DNA of 64,000 bases from Symbiodinium natans (GCA_905221605.1 CAJNDS010002202.1:7501-71500); one strand, 5' to 3'. Counted from the stretch's first letter, positions 22,901 through 33,531 are shown. The notes: generated from the letters alone by a model not told the origin. Program-made: numbers and translations.

Positions 22901-23257
22901 AAGCCCCAAACTCCGGCACAAGGAAACAGTCGGGTGGAGCTCAATACCCTACAAACCCGCAAGAACCATGAAGAAGGTCGTTTTTCTTTTTAATAACTGG
23001 GCTCACTAGCAAGGTTTTAGGCTCTTGGGAATCCTACAAAGATCAGTACCCGCAATCAAAAAATAAAACCTAGCCCCAGACTCCGGGGACAGGGTTTGTT
23101 GGCCTTAACCTGCAAGAGTCATGCGGAAGGGTTTAGGGCTTAGGGTTTCGGGGGTTTAGAGTTTGGGGGTTTAGGGTTTAGGGTTTTAGGGTTTGGGGTT
23201 TCGGGTCAAGGCCCTCCAACCCCCTCCAAGATCCTGAGGCCCAAATGAAAATCTGAC

Positions 23258-23314
23258 CCACGCCTTGCGTGACGAATGCTTCGGCCGATGCACTGGTTCA
23301 CGGCTTTCATGCAC
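23258..23314 (-). CDS. DDX11/CHL1-like helicase exon, motif VI
   Basis: Encodes CMKAVNQCIGRSIRHARR. This is helicase motif VI (Q-x-x-G-R-x-x-R), with the C-M-x-A-V-N-Q-x-I-G-R-x-I-R-H form typical of DDX11/CHL1. The two arginines are the ATP-hydrolysis (arginine finger) positions and are intact. The acceptor GAGAAG ends at 23,315 and the donor is GTCAGA after 23,258. The exon is 57 nt, in phase with both neighbours: upstream (24,197-24,288) through a GC donor, downstream (22,166) through a split glycine codon. Confidence 0.93.
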
Positions 23315-24196
23315 CTTCTCAGGGGTTTAGGGTTTAGGGTTTAGGGTTTTGGGGATAGGGTTCAAGTAATGCCAAATTATAGGGTCCTGAAGGGTGTTTA
23401 GGGCTTAGGGCTTAGGGTTCTTCAGGGAAGGGGGTTGACGGTGGGTGTGTACCCCGAGGTTCCCCAACACTCTCCATTACTTCCCTAACCTTCTCTAAGG
23501 TTCCGTAGGCACCTACCCCCTCATGAACCCCGCCCCCTATGGACCCTATACCTAAACCCCGAAAACCCAATCAACAACGAAAGGGCTTTAGGTTCAGCGC
23601 TTAGGCAGAACTTGGGCTTCGAGGGTTTAGGGTTTAGGGTCAGACGACCCTGAAGCATCAACTTGGGGATCTTTACAAGGCAGGAATCACAAATTTGTAA
23701 GAATACAACATGGATCACCTGCACTGGAACTGAGCGCCAGCGGCTTAGGTTTCAGCAACCCCCTCTAAACTTTTGGGAATAGGGTTTGGGGTTAAGGGCA
23801 CAGGGTCAAACCATAGCTTGATCCTGGTAAGCCCAATATCGTGAAAGGTATCCTGGTAAGCCCAATACCGCGAAAGGGAACCCTAACCCTAAACCCTAAA
23901 CCCCCTAAACCCCTAAACCCTAAACCCTCAACCCGAAACCCTCAACCCCAGACCCTAACCTAAACCCTAAACCCAAGGTCCGAGCCAAAAAGGTACATGG
24001 AAGATTCATAGGTGCTTGACAGTATTGGGTTGTAAGAATAGTTTCCCTACTGCTTCTCAGTGCCCATGAACCTCGCGAAACCCTAAACCCTAAACCCTAA
24101 ATCCGAAACCCTAAACCCTAAACCCCAAACCCCAAACCCTAAACCCCCCAAACCCAACTGTTTACTGGAAGAATTGGGATGATCTGAGATCCCTGC

Positions 24197-24288
24197 TTGG
24201 CGGTATAGAACTCCCTGCCGCTGAGGCCTCCCAGACACACAGTGTCGGGACTTTCGAGACTGGTGGCTTGCTCCATTTTCGGGTTTCC
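24197..24288 (-). CDS. DDX11/CHL1-like helicase exon, GREFYTA block
   Basis: Encodes GLSGREFYTA just before a split lysine codon. DDX11/CHL1 proteins have G-R-x-Y-Y-x-x-x immediately before C-M-K-A-V-N-Q, and the spliced order GREFYTAK-CMKAVNQ has exactly that spacing. The acceptor is TTTAG within a TTTAGGG unit (exon starts GGAAAC) and the donor is GC (AA|GCAGGG), so this is a GC-AG intron. The 92-nt exon is phase 0 in, phase 2 out. The segment before GLSGRE is acidic/polar and probably the variable linker. Confidence 0.85.
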
Positions 24289-24639
24289 CTAAACCCTAAA
24301 CCTTAAACCCTAAACCCGAAACCCTAAACCCGAAATTTGTTGGGTGTTCATTCCAAAAAAAACCTAAGCCATGCAAACAAAGAACTGAACGCCAAGTGCT
24401 AGAACCTCCCAACGCCTCTGAGGCAGGAAGGAAAAAAGAGCTCGGATAGGGTTCAGCGTGTAGGGTTAGGGGTTAGGGTTTAAGGTTTAGGGTTTAGGGT
24501 TTGGGGTTTAGGGTTTAGGGTTTAGGGTTTGGGGTTTAGGGTTTAGGGCTCCCAAAAACCCAGATTCTGCAAACGCCTTGGGAGCCGCGAGCGCGGGCCG
24601 CATCCAAGAAGCGCATCCTCGACTCTCGCCAGGGTGAAG

Positions 24640-24845
24640 CGTTTGGGGTTTAGGGTTTAGGGTTTAGGGCTAGGGTTTAGGGTTTAGGGTTTAGGGTTTA
24701 GGGTTTAGGGTTTAGGGTTTAGGGTTTAGGGTTTAGGGTTTAGGGTTTAGGGTTTAGGGTTTAGGGTTTAGGGGTTAGGGGTTTGAGGGTTAGGGTTTAG
24801 GGTTTAGGGTTTAGGGTTTAGGGTTCAGGGTTTAGGGTTTGGGGT
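24640..24845 (+). repeat. TTTAGGG array
   Basis: About 28 units, mostly TTTAGGG, inside the intron upstream of the GREFYTA exon. Confidence 0.95.
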
Positions 24846-25455
24846 TTAGGGCTTACTAGGCTTTAGAAGGTTTGCGGTGCTTGGTGCTTGGCTAGGAGGA
24901 GAACAGCAGGAACCCTTCTTTCTTTTGATTAGGTTCTAAAGGGTCTGAAACTTCTGCTTCAAGAGAATGCCCCACACCCGAAACGGACGTTTGCAAATTT
25001 AGGGGCTTGGGGCAACCCTAGACAAGAGCGCCAAAGGATTCATTCTGTCCCTAAACCCTAAACCCTAAACCCTAAACCCTAAACCCTAAACCCTAAACCC
25101 TCAACCGTACATTCTGTCCCTAAACCCTAAGCTCTAAACCCTCAACCCGAAACCCTCTAGCCTAAACTCCCTAAACCCTAAACCCCTGCATTTGTCGAGC
25201 GAAGCTCTCTATCAGAAAGGAATTGGCCCGCAGGGTTGAGGGCCCAAGTAGACCTGATCCCCTAAATCCTAAACCCTAAACCCCAAAACCCAAAATCCCC
25301 AAACCCAAAACCCAAAACCGAAAACGCAAAACCCAAAACCCTAAAGACCCTACACCCTAAACCCCAAACCTAAACGAACAGGTTGTGTCAAGTCCCAGCA
25401 TCCCCACCGACCGCCCCCCCACCCCACGCCCCCAGCAACTTCTTTCATAAGGCAC

Positions 25456-25552
25456 CTTCTCTAAAAATATTGCCCCTTTTGGGGTCCTGAGTATAAGCGG
25501 CCCCTCGTTTTTAGAGTACCCAAGAAAGGGAACCTAATTTAGGGAATTCACC
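25456..25552. mobile_element. Family F introner-like element
   Basis: Read on the minus strand: GGTGAATTCCCTAAATTAGG at the start, ATATTTTTAGAGAAG at the end. The flanks GGTGCTT and GGTGCCTT look like a short target duplication. Removing the element with one flank copy joins two open stretches (25,640-25,553 and 25,455-25,380). Both lie inside the helicase intron between VVGLPYPN and GREFYTA, where an extra in-phase exon pair is possible but unproven. Confidence 0.7.
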
Positions 25553-25728
25553 AAGCACCAGTGCAAGGAAGGGCTGTCCATGTTTCCTTTCTAAGGCTTG
25601 TTCAGGGACTTTTGAGGGGCTTGTCAGGACCAGAGAGAACCCTAGAACCCCGAACGCTAAACCCTAGGGTTTAGGGTTTAAGGGTTAGCGGTTTAGGATT
25701 TAGGGTTTAGGGTTTAGGGACCCGAAAC

Positions 25729-25815
25729 CTTTTGCTGCGGACCTAAATTCTTGCGAGCTAGTGTCTTCTCGATCATGCCCAGGTCGGAAGCATTCGGGTA
25801 AGGAAGTCCAACCAC
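25729..25815 (-). CDS. DDX11/CHL1-like helicase exon, VGLPYPN block
   Basis: Encodes VVGLPYPNASDLGMIEKTLA and nine more residues. DDX11/CHL1 helicases have V-G-[ML]-P-[FY]-P-N followed by an E-K helix just after motif V, and this matches. The acceptor is CTCCTTTCCCAG, with a good pyrimidine tract, and the donor is AAAAG|GTTTCG. The exon is 87 nt, phase 0 to phase 0. It joins in frame to 24,288 downstream and to the candidate exon at 28,111-28,193 upstream. Confidence 0.93.
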
Positions 25816-25829
25816 CTGGGAAAGGAGCT

Positions 25830-26516
25830 TCGGGTTTTAGGGTTTAGGGTTTAGGGTTTGGGGTTTAGGGTTTAGGATTTAGGGTTTAGGGCTTAGGGTT
25901 TAGAGTTTAGGGCTTAGGGTTTGGGGTGTGGGGCTTAGGGTTTGGAGTTTAGGGATTAGGGCTTGGGATTTAGGGTTTAGGGTTTAGGGTTTAGGGTTAG
26001 GGGTTTCGGGCTCAGGATTTTGTGGTTTAGGGTTTGGGGTTTAGTTGTTGAAGATGCGGGCTTGCCGGCTTAACGTGAACTTTGTAGTGCGTAGTTTGTT
26101 GAGGTTTAGGCTTCGAGGCCTAAGGGCTGGAGGCTTCAGGCTGCAAGGTTTAGGGTTTAGGGTTTAGGGTTTAGGGTTTAGGGTTTAGGGTTTAGGGTTT
26201 AGGGTTTAGGGTTTAGGGTTTGGGGTTTTGGGTCTAGGGTGTAAGGTCTAGGGTTGAGGTTGTACCCTTGGGTTTGGGGACTCGTGTTTTAAGATCCTCT
26301 AAGAGAAGATCTAAGCGCCAAAAGAGGAGTATCTTCCCTAAACCCTAAACCCTAAACCCCAAACCTCTTAGGAGGAGCATCCTTGGGGGTCCGAGCATGA
26401 ATCATGGGGGGGGGGGGGGGGGGGGTTTAGGGTTTAGGGTTTAGGGTTTAGGGTTTAGGGTTTAGGGTTTAGGGTTTAGGGTTTAGGGTTTAGGGTTTAG
26501 GGTTTACGGTTTAGGG
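25830..26516 (+). repeat. TTTAGGG arrays and variants
   Basis: Arrays at 25,830-26,030 (degenerate), 26,147-26,227 and 26,424-26,516, the last after a G run of about 20. The islands between have no recognised coding role and lie inside the helicase gene. Confidence 0.9.
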
Positions 26517-27209
26517 CCTAAATCCGAAACCCTCAACCCTAAACCTCCGCCTTATGTAACCCTAAGCCTTAAACCCTAAACCATATATTCTAGGCACCTA
26601 GTCGTCAGTTTCTCCGATCCCCTACGCTAAGACCCCTGCACCCCAAAAAGTCCCAAACCCTAAGCCCTAAGCCCTAAGCCCTAAACCCTAAACCCTAAAC
26701 CCTAAACCCTAAACCCTAAACCCTAAACCCTAAACCCTAAACCCCTGCACCCCAAGCAGCCCAAACACCTCAAAATCTTCATCCTAGAACCCCTGGAGCC
26801 CAACACCCCTCAACCCTACTAAATCCCTAAAACCCAAACCCAAAAAGGTTTAGGGTTTAGGGTTTAGGGTTTAGGGGTTTAGGGGTTTAGGGTTTAGGGT
26901 TTATCCTAAAAGCCTGAAACCCTAAACCCTAAAACCTTAAAACCCGAAAGCCCTAGAACCCTACAACCCCAAAGTCCCCAAAGCCAAAAAACCCTGAATC
27001 GGAATCCCTAAAACCCCCCTACACCCTAATCCCTAAAACACGAAAATCAGGAACCCCCCAAAACCGCAAAGCCCGAAAACCCTGATTCCCCCAAGAAGCC
27101 CTAATACCCGAAAACCCAATCGAACGGTCTCTCGGGCATTTCCTTCCGGCTTCGCCCGAAACCCCAAACCCCAAACCCTAAACTCTAAACCGTAAACCCG
27201 AAACCCTAA

Positions 27210-27472
27210 ACCTTAAACAGTTTTGTGCAAAACTGCTCTGGCAGGCACCGGTGCTGCAGCTTTGCTTGTGCGACAAGAGCTGCTCTATCTGGCAGCTTTT
27301 GCGCGCGATAGACCTCCAGCTGTCCAACGCGGCCTTTGCTTCCACCCAGTTGGTCTTTGCTCATCACCGGGTCAAACCGCTTCGGGCTGCTTGTCACGCC
27401 AGCATACATGCAACGCAGGATGAAGCGGTAGTAGTCCCGCCGACCTACCCGGAGTGAAGGCCTCGGGTTCAA
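27210..27472 (-). CDS. Long open island inside the helicase gene
   Basis: An 88-codon minus-strand frame (YYRFILRCMYAGVTSSPKRF and onwards) ends LFK|GTTTAG. A second minus frame and two plus frames are also largely open, so the sequence is GC-rich and unconstrained in several frames. I see no family. It lies between motif V and VVGLPYPN exons, where DDX11 has no domain of this size, so it is more likely an intronic gene fragment than a helicase exon. Confidence 0.3.
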
Positions 27473-27476
27473 ATAA

Positions 27477-28100
27477 AGAAGGCCCCCAAACCCTCAAACC
27501 CTGAAACCCCGAACCCTTCACACAAGTGCAACCAAATTTGTCTGCGTTCATGAACCCAAAAGACCCTCAATCCAAAAAACAACTTATACCCAAAACACAA
27601 CGACCCTAAAACCCCAAATCCCTAAAACCCTGAAGCCCTAGAAGCTTAAATCCCCAACGCGCTAACTCCCAAAAGCCCTAAAACCCTCTAACCCTAGAAC
27701 CCTTAACCCCCTAAAGCCCTAGAAGCCGAAATCACAAACATCCTAACATCCTAAACTCCCCCCAAACCCTAGAAAAGCCCAAACCTCATAGAGCCCATAA
27801 AACCCTAAAACCCTAAACAGCCCAAAACCCCAAAACCCAGAAACCCCAAAACCCAGAAACCCCCAAAAAACCTAAACACTCCAAAAACCCTAAAGAAAAC
27901 CCAACAGCCCACAACCCCAAACCCAAAAACCCTAAACAGCCCATGAAACCCTAAACGCCCCAAAACCCCTAAACAACCCCAAAACCCTAAACACAACAAC
28001 CCTATAACACAACCCAAAAACCCTAAAACCCCAAAACCGCAAAACCCGAAAAAAACCCTAAACCCCAAACCCCAAACCCTAAACCCTAAACCCTAAAACT
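27477..28100 (-). repeat. Degenerate CCCTAAA-type array
   Basis: About 600 bp of CCCTAAAA, CCCCAAAA, CCCAGAAA and similar units with few perfect copies, an old array in decay. The long glycine/phenylalanine/leucine frame on the minus strand is a by-product of the repeat. Confidence 0.85.
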
Positions 28101-28110
28101 CCATAAAAAC

Positions 28111-28193
28111 CCTTAATGCCCCCAATGCCCGATCGAAGTTGGCATCCCGGGCCCCCCGCAACCACCAGGCGGCAAAGATCATCCTAGGGAGGG
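28111..28193 (-). CDS. Candidate helicase exon, phase-compatible
   Basis: An 83-nt GC-rich segment between CTAACTTAG and GTTTTT encodes IFAAWWLRGARDANFDRALG and a few more residues. Its phases (1 in, 0 out) are exactly what is needed to join the motif V exon (29,495-29,570) to the VVGLPYPN exon (25,729-25,815). The end LGALR-VVGLPYPN resembles the L-G-R-x-V-V-x-V-G-x-P stretch of DDX11. However, it would insert about 25 residues after GINF, which relatives lack, so the call stays tentative. Confidence 0.5.
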
Positions 28194-28742
28194 CTAAGTT
28201 AGGGTTTAGGGTTTAGGGTTTGGGGTTTAGGGTTTAGGGTTTAGGGTTTAGGGCTTAGGGTTTAGGGTGTAGGGTGTAGGGTGTAGGGTGTAGGGTCCGC
28301 CGAGCTTAAAATGGGTGGGGGGGAGGGGGCGGGGGGGGGGGGGGGGGGGAGGCCGGGCGGGGCCAGGCATCGAGGCTTCGTTTGCTTTTGGGGATCCGGT
28401 GGGCGAGCATCGGCAGCATCAGCGGCTCGCGGGGGTGGCTCTGGGAGCTGCCATGTCTATTACTTGTGGGGGCGTTGCCCGCCCCTGGGCGTAGCCCGTT
28501 TGAATTTAGGGTTTAGAGTTTAGGGTTTGGGGTTTGGGGTTTAAGGTTTAGGGGTAGTAATACGGTCTTCAGGGGTTTAATGCCTGGGGATGTGTTTTGG
28601 GGGTTAGGGTTTAGGGTTTAGGGTTTAGGGTTTAGGGTTTAGGGTTTAGGGTTTAGGGTTTAGGGTTTAGGGTTTAGGGTTAGGGGTATAGGTTGGGGTG
28701 TTGAGGACTTGAGGTGCAAGGGGGATGTTGAGGGCTTAGGGC

Positions 28743-28840
28743 TGGGGATGTTCCCACTTATACTAACAGTCCTATACTCGGGATTCTAGGACCTCCAATT
28801 GTTATTTCTAGTGAGGACTGGTCGTGCAAGGGGAACATCC
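28743..28840. mobile_element. Family A element
   Basis: GGGATGTTCCCACTTATACT / AACAGTCC at the left and GCAAGGGGAACATCC at the right. The right inverted repeat is degraded. Confidence 0.7.
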
Positions 28841-29494
28841 GTGAACATCCCCAAGGTATAGGGAACAAGGTTTTAGGGTTTAGGGTTTAGGGTTTAGGGT
28901 GAGGGTTTTCGGGCTTGAGGGGTTTAGGAGCTTAAGCAGCTTTAGGGGCACAGGGATTATACAGGGTCTATTGGTCCCGCGCCGTGCCCCGTACAAAACC
29001 TTTGCTGTTTGCATGCTTCTGGCGCCTGACACCCGCAGCGGTTTAGGCTTTAGGGTCTAGGGTTTAGGGTCTAGGGCTCAACGCGGAATTTTTTACTCAA
29101 ACGGGACCCCCAAAAGGACCCATAATTTAGGCCCATCCCTTTGAACCTTTGTCGTACCTCCCCCCCCCACCCCAAAACGCAAACAAAAAGAAAGCCCTAA
29201 ACTATGAACCCTAAACCGAAAACCCTGGTCCAGGGTTTAGGGTACACGGAGTCAGGCCGACTGATGCGCGTAAAGCTCTACCCCCCTGGGCCACTTTGTT
29301 GGGAAGCAGGCTACAGCCACCCTAGACCCTAAACCCTAAGCCCTAAACCCTGAACCCTAAACCCTGAAATCTGAACCCAAAACCCTAGACTAAACCCTAA
29401 ACCCTACACCCTAAATCCTAAACCCTACACCCCTGACCCCTAACACCCAAACCCAAACCCTAAACCCTAAACAGCCCTAAACCCTAGACTAAAC

Positions 29495-29570
29495 CCTCGT
29501 AAGTGTCCTGGAAGTTGATACCTTCGCTCAGCTTCCCCCCGCTCACGGCCAGGAGCACGGCGCCCTGCTC
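29495..29570 (-). CDS. DDX11/CHL1-like helicase exon, motif V
   Basis: Encodes EQGAVLLAVSGGKLSEGINF and a few more residues. G-A-x-L-x-x-V-x-G-G-K-x-S-E-G-I-N-F is motif V of the XPD/FANCJ/DDX11 superfamily 2 helicases, which contacts nucleic acid and nucleotide. The match is essentially complete. The acceptor is TCCAGAAG before 29,570, and the donor is GTTTAG, the first base group of a TTTAGGG-type unit, so the repeat itself would supply the 5' splice site. The exon is 76 nt, GC-rich, phase 1 out. Confidence 0.93.
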
Positions 29571-29633
29571 CTTCTGGATTCTGGGATTCTGGGATTCGGG
29601 TTCTCGGTTTGGGTTTAGGGTTTAGGGTTTAGG

Positions 29634-29795
29634 GTTTGGGGTTTGGGGTTTGGGGTTTGGGGTTTGGGGTTTGGGGTTTGGGGTTTGGGGTTTGGGGGTT
29701 GGGGTTTGGGGTTTGGGGTTTGGGGTTTGGGGTTTGGGGTTTGGGGTTTGGGGTTTGGGGTTTGGGGTTTGGGGTTTGGGGTCTAGGGTTTGGGG
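29634..29795 (+). repeat. Pure TTTGGGG array
   Basis: About 22 tandem TTTGGGG units, with one extra G in the middle. It is bordered by three TTTAGGG units on the left. TTTTGGGG-type repeats are telomeric in ciliates, but here it is one variant block among TTTAGGG arrays. Confidence 0.95.
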
Positions 29796-29878
29796 TTGAG
29801 GGTTCGGGGGTTAAGGTTTTACAAGCTTCTGGGGGCGCCGCAGCTCCGTACGCCTTAGCCCTGCAGGGTTTAGGGTAG

Positions 29879-30030
29879 GCTGCCCAGTAACCTAGGGTGA
29901 AAAAGGGAGCCCTTAACCCTAAACCCTAAACCCTAAACCCTAAACCCTAAACCCTAAATCCTAAACCCTAAACCCTAAACCCTAAACCTACCAAAAAGGG
30001 AATAAGGGTACGACTGGGCATCCTAGTAGG
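29879..30030 (+). mobile_element. Family D element with an internal CCCTAAA array
   Basis: The left flank GCTGCCCAGTAACCTAGG and right end ACTGGGCATCCTAGTA match the full copy at 57,241-57,353 almost base for base. In the 57 kb copy the middle reads AAGGGAACCTAAACCACCC; here it is replaced by about 80 bp of CCCTAAA units between CCCTTAACCC and AAACCTACCAAAAAGGG. The array appears to have grown from the ACCTAAACC seed inside the element. Confidence 0.8.
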
Positions 30031-31194
30031 GCTACAAAATCCCACGCCTTGACATCGAGGGTCTCCTAAACCCTAAACCCTAAACCCTACACCCTAAACC
30101 CTAAACCCTAAACCCTAAACCCTGAAGGTCTAGTGGACACTAGACTCTGGACCCTACAGTCTACACCTTAAACCCTGCACCCCGCCCAAAACCCCAAAAC
30201 CCTAAACTTTAAACTTTCACCAAGTAGACGCAAACCCTTATCCCTAAACCCTAAACCCTAAACCCCCTAAACCCGAACAGCCCTAACCCAAAAACCCCAA
30301 AATCCGAAACCTAAACCTTAAACCCTAAACGCCTAAACCCGACACCCCTAAACCCAAAAACCCCGAAACCCGAAACTCCTAAACCCCTAAACCCGAAACC
30401 CAAACCCCGAACCCTGAACCACTTAACCCCTGACACCCTGACACCCTCAACCCAACACCCTAAATCCTAAACCCCTAAACTCTGAAATCCCTAAACTCTA
30501 AGCCCGAAACCCCAAACCCTGAACCCCCGAAACCCATAAACTCCCTAACCCGAAAGCCTAAACCCAAAACCCTAGACCCTAAACCCTAAACTTACTAAAC
30601 CCTAAACCCTAAACCCTAAACCCTAAACCCTAAACCCTAAAGCCTAAACCCTAAACCCTAAACCCTAACCCTGAACCCTAAACCCTAAACCCTAAAGGGC
30701 TAACCGCAGACTCCCCTAAAAGACGTCTAGGCACGCGCGGCCAGGTGTTGCAGCATCAAAATTGGGTGTTGAACAACATCTTCCTGTAGCCAATCGCGCA
30801 CTAGGCCCTTGATCAATCGGCACCAAAGTCTCCAAAGGACCGGCGTGCGGGTTTAGGGTTTAGGGTTTAGGGTTTAGGTTTTAGGGTTTCGGGTTTAGGG
30901 TTTAGGAACCGCACTTTTAGGAAGAAGGACGAAGGAGCTGCTGGCCAGCTGCAAAGGTGGACTGAAAGCTCCATTTTCCGAAGAAATTGGGACAGTTCCT
31001 CGCATTGTTCCAAGCAAAGGCAACGGAGGTCATCATATGTCCATCCGTCCATGCCACCCTAAACCCTGAACCCTAAACCCTAACCCTAAACCCTACCCCC
31101 TAAACCCTAAACCCTAAACCCTAAGCCCTAAGCCCTAAACCCCAAACCCTAAACCCTAGCCCAAAACCCTAAACCCTAGCCCTAAACCCTAAAC
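30031..31194. other. Arrays plus two open islands inside a helicase intron
   Basis: CCCTAAA arrays at 30,065-30,120 and 30,590-30,690. The islands at 30,715-30,850 and 30,900-31,058 are each open in two minus frames (37-50 codons). They fall between two exons that join in phase (31,208 and 29,570), so they are probably intronic. No family was recognised. Confidence 0.5.
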
Positions 31195-31207
31195 CCCCAA
31201 TTTCGGC

Positions 31208-31263
31208 CTCGCGGATCGTCTCGGCGAAGCGCTGGAGTAGCCCCGCACCGGCATCCTCCTTCC
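31208..31263 (-). CDS. DDX11/CHL1-like helicase exon before motif V
   Basis: Encodes KEDAGAGLLQRFAETIRE, fitting the helix (x-V-L-x-x-Y-x-x-x-I) that precedes motif V in DDX11/CHL1. The acceptor is TTCTGGGCAG. A GC donor (GAG|GCCGAA) at 31,208 gives phase 0 and joins in frame with the motif V exon at 29,570 (AETIRE-EQGAVLL). A GT donor further on, at 31,195, would break the frame. GC-rich, 56 nt. Confidence 0.7.
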
Positions 31264-31705
31264 CTGCCCAGAATTCTGGGGAGGATCCCAAAAAGAGAGG
31301 AAATCCCCCAAATAGGGGTTTAGGGTTTAGGGTTTGGGGTTTGGGGGTTTAGGTTTTGGGGGTTTATAGGGTTTCGGGTTAAGGGTTTAGGGTTTAAGGT
31401 ACCCTCTAAAAACTCTTGGCTCATGACTAGGAACCCTGACAAAAGGTACTGTTTGGATCCTCTCGGGGATCGGGGTGGCCCTGACATCGTGCTCTTTCGC
31501 GGCTTCAGAGGCTTAGGGTTACTATAGAGTTTAGGTTAGGTTTTAGGGTTTAGTGGATTAGGGTTTCGGGGCTTGGGGGCTAGGGGTTTCGGGGTTTCGG
31601 GGTTTTAGGGGTTCAGGGGTTTGGGGGTTTGAGGGTTTGGGGGTTCGGGTTTAGGGCCTTGCCCCGGGGTTGCCCCACTGCTTTGTGCTTTGATGCGGTT
31701 GTTGT

Positions 31706-31900
31706 CTAGGGTTGCGCTACGACTTCCAGCGCTCTCGAGCCCGGAAGCACCGTTGCGCTGCCTTCCATGCATCGATTCAGCGTTCGCGATGTGGCCCTTT
31801 CAGGCACAGCGCCTGCCTCCCACAAAACCTGCGCATCCCTCACGGATCGTGCAAAGGTTTGGGCGTCCCATGACCGGGATTCTGTTGGATCGTCATGAAA
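31706..31900 (-). CDS. Probable helicase exon region, FARSVRDAQVLWEA
   Basis: A 64-codon minus-strand open stretch ending at TAG (31,706). The segment TFARSVRDAQVLWEAGA has the R-x-x-x-x-K-x-[IV]-F-x-E-P pattern seen in DDX11 between the FFPSYEYL block and the helix before motif V, and it lies in the right place (35.5 kb > here > 31.2 kb). The match is loose and exon borders could not be fixed, because the phases of the neighbours do not settle them. The opposite strand is also open. Confidence 0.4.
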   Translation of the reverse strand, partial: FHDDPTESRSWDAQTFARSVRDAQVLWEAGAVPERATSRTLNRCMEGSATVLPGSRALEVVAQP

Positions 31901-32344
31901 CCCTAAACCCTAAACCCTAAACCCTAAACCCTAAACCCTAAACCCTAAACCCTAAACCCTAAAATGTGAGAACCTCTGAAGACTGCGAGCTTAGAGTTGC
32001 CCAAGCAAGGCTTGGCTGCTCGTCGTCGTCACGGTCACGCAGCCTCGCTGCTACGGGCCCCGGAAACCCGCGCCGGGTTTAGGTTTCGGGTTGAGGGCTT
32101 AGGGCTGAGGGTTTAGGGTTTAGGGTTTGACCCTTCTAACCCTAAACTTTCAACCCTACCTTCCCATGAACTTAGCTTGGATACGGTGCTTGTTTGAAGG
32201 GTTTAGGGTTTAGGGTCTAGGGTTTAGGGTTTAGGGGCTGCAATCAGGGCTTTGGTTGTGGGGGCGTGAGGCATGCGTTGGCTCTTTGGCCTTAGTTTTA
32301 GATGTTTTGGGCTTCTGGCAGTTTAGGAGTTTCTAGTTGTGTGC

Positions 32345-32431
32345 GGGTACCCAAAAGAAGCTAAGGGCTCATACTTCAGGAACCCTTTGAGGGAGGTAAG
32401 GGACCATATTGAGGGCCCATGTAGCTACCCC
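32345..32431. mobile_element. Family B remnant
   Basis: TAAGGGACCATATTGAGGGC followed by CCATGTAGCTACCCC matches the family B right end. The left end is not clear. Confidence 0.5.
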
Positions 32432-32892
32432 TAAACCCTAAACCCTAAACCCTAAACCCTAAAACCCTACACTCTAAACCCTAAACCCCGAAAGCAGGTG
32501 GGGTGGCAGCGCCTTCCCGACTCTCGAAGAAGACGCGACGACCGCCGCATCCTTTCAACCAACCCTAAACCCTAAACCCTCAACCCTAAACCCTAAACCC
32601 TAAACCCTAAACCCTAAACCCTAAACCCTAATCCTTTCAACCAAGTGCGGGCTAGGACTTGGGTTCATCTAGGGTTTATAGGACTTAGGGTTTATAAGGT
32701 TGAAAAGGGTTTCTTACAGGGTTTCTTGGGCTTATAGGTGTCTTTTTGTTTTCAAGTTTTTGTAGGGTTTATGGGGTTCATAGGGTTGAAAGGGTTTAGG
32801 TTCATGGGATTCATAGGCCTTTATGGGGCTTTATCGTTGAGGAGGTTAGGCGCTAGAAGTTTTGGCGTGCAGGGTTGACAAGTTTAGGGTGT

Positions 32893-32895
32893 TTG

Positions 32896-32926
<31 letters not shown>

Positions 32927-32933
32927 TATAGAA

Positions 32934-32985
<52 letters not shown>

Positions 32986-33498
32986 CAAGAGAGAGAAAGA
33001 GAGAGGAAGAGAGAGGAAGAGAGAGAAAGAGAGGAGAAAGAGAGGAGAAAGAGAGGAGAAAGAGAGGAGAAAGAGAGGAGAAAGAGAGGAGAAAGAGAGG
33101 AAAAGGAGAGATGAAAGAAAGACAGAAAGAAATAAAGGAAGAAAGAAAGAAAGAACATAAAGAAAGAACGAAGGAAAGAAAGAACGAACGACAGAAAGAA
33201 TCAACTAGTAAGGAAAGGCAGAAAGAAAGACAGAAAGAAAGAAGGACAGACATAAATAAACAAAGAGAGAAGAGACAAAGAAAGAACGACACAATTTAAG
33301 AGAAAGAGAGGGAGAGAGAGAGAGAGAGAGCGAGATGAAGAGAGAGAGTGAGAGAGCGAGATAAAGAGAAAGAGTAAGAAAAAACGAAACAAATACAGAA
33401 AGAAACAAACAAATAAATAAAGAAAGCAAGAAGCGGCAAAAGAAGTACAGACAGAAAGAAAGAACAAAAGAGCAAGATAGCAAGATATCATGAAAGAA

Positions 33499-33531
<33 letters not shown>

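Noticed and set aside
29636-29878. Long Gly-Phe-Gly-Val-Trp or Leu-Asn-Pro-Lys-Pro frames
   Set aside because: These are translations of TTTGGGG, TTTAGGG and CCCTAAA arrays in fixed frames. The same is true at 989-1,216, 27,805-28,068 and many other places.
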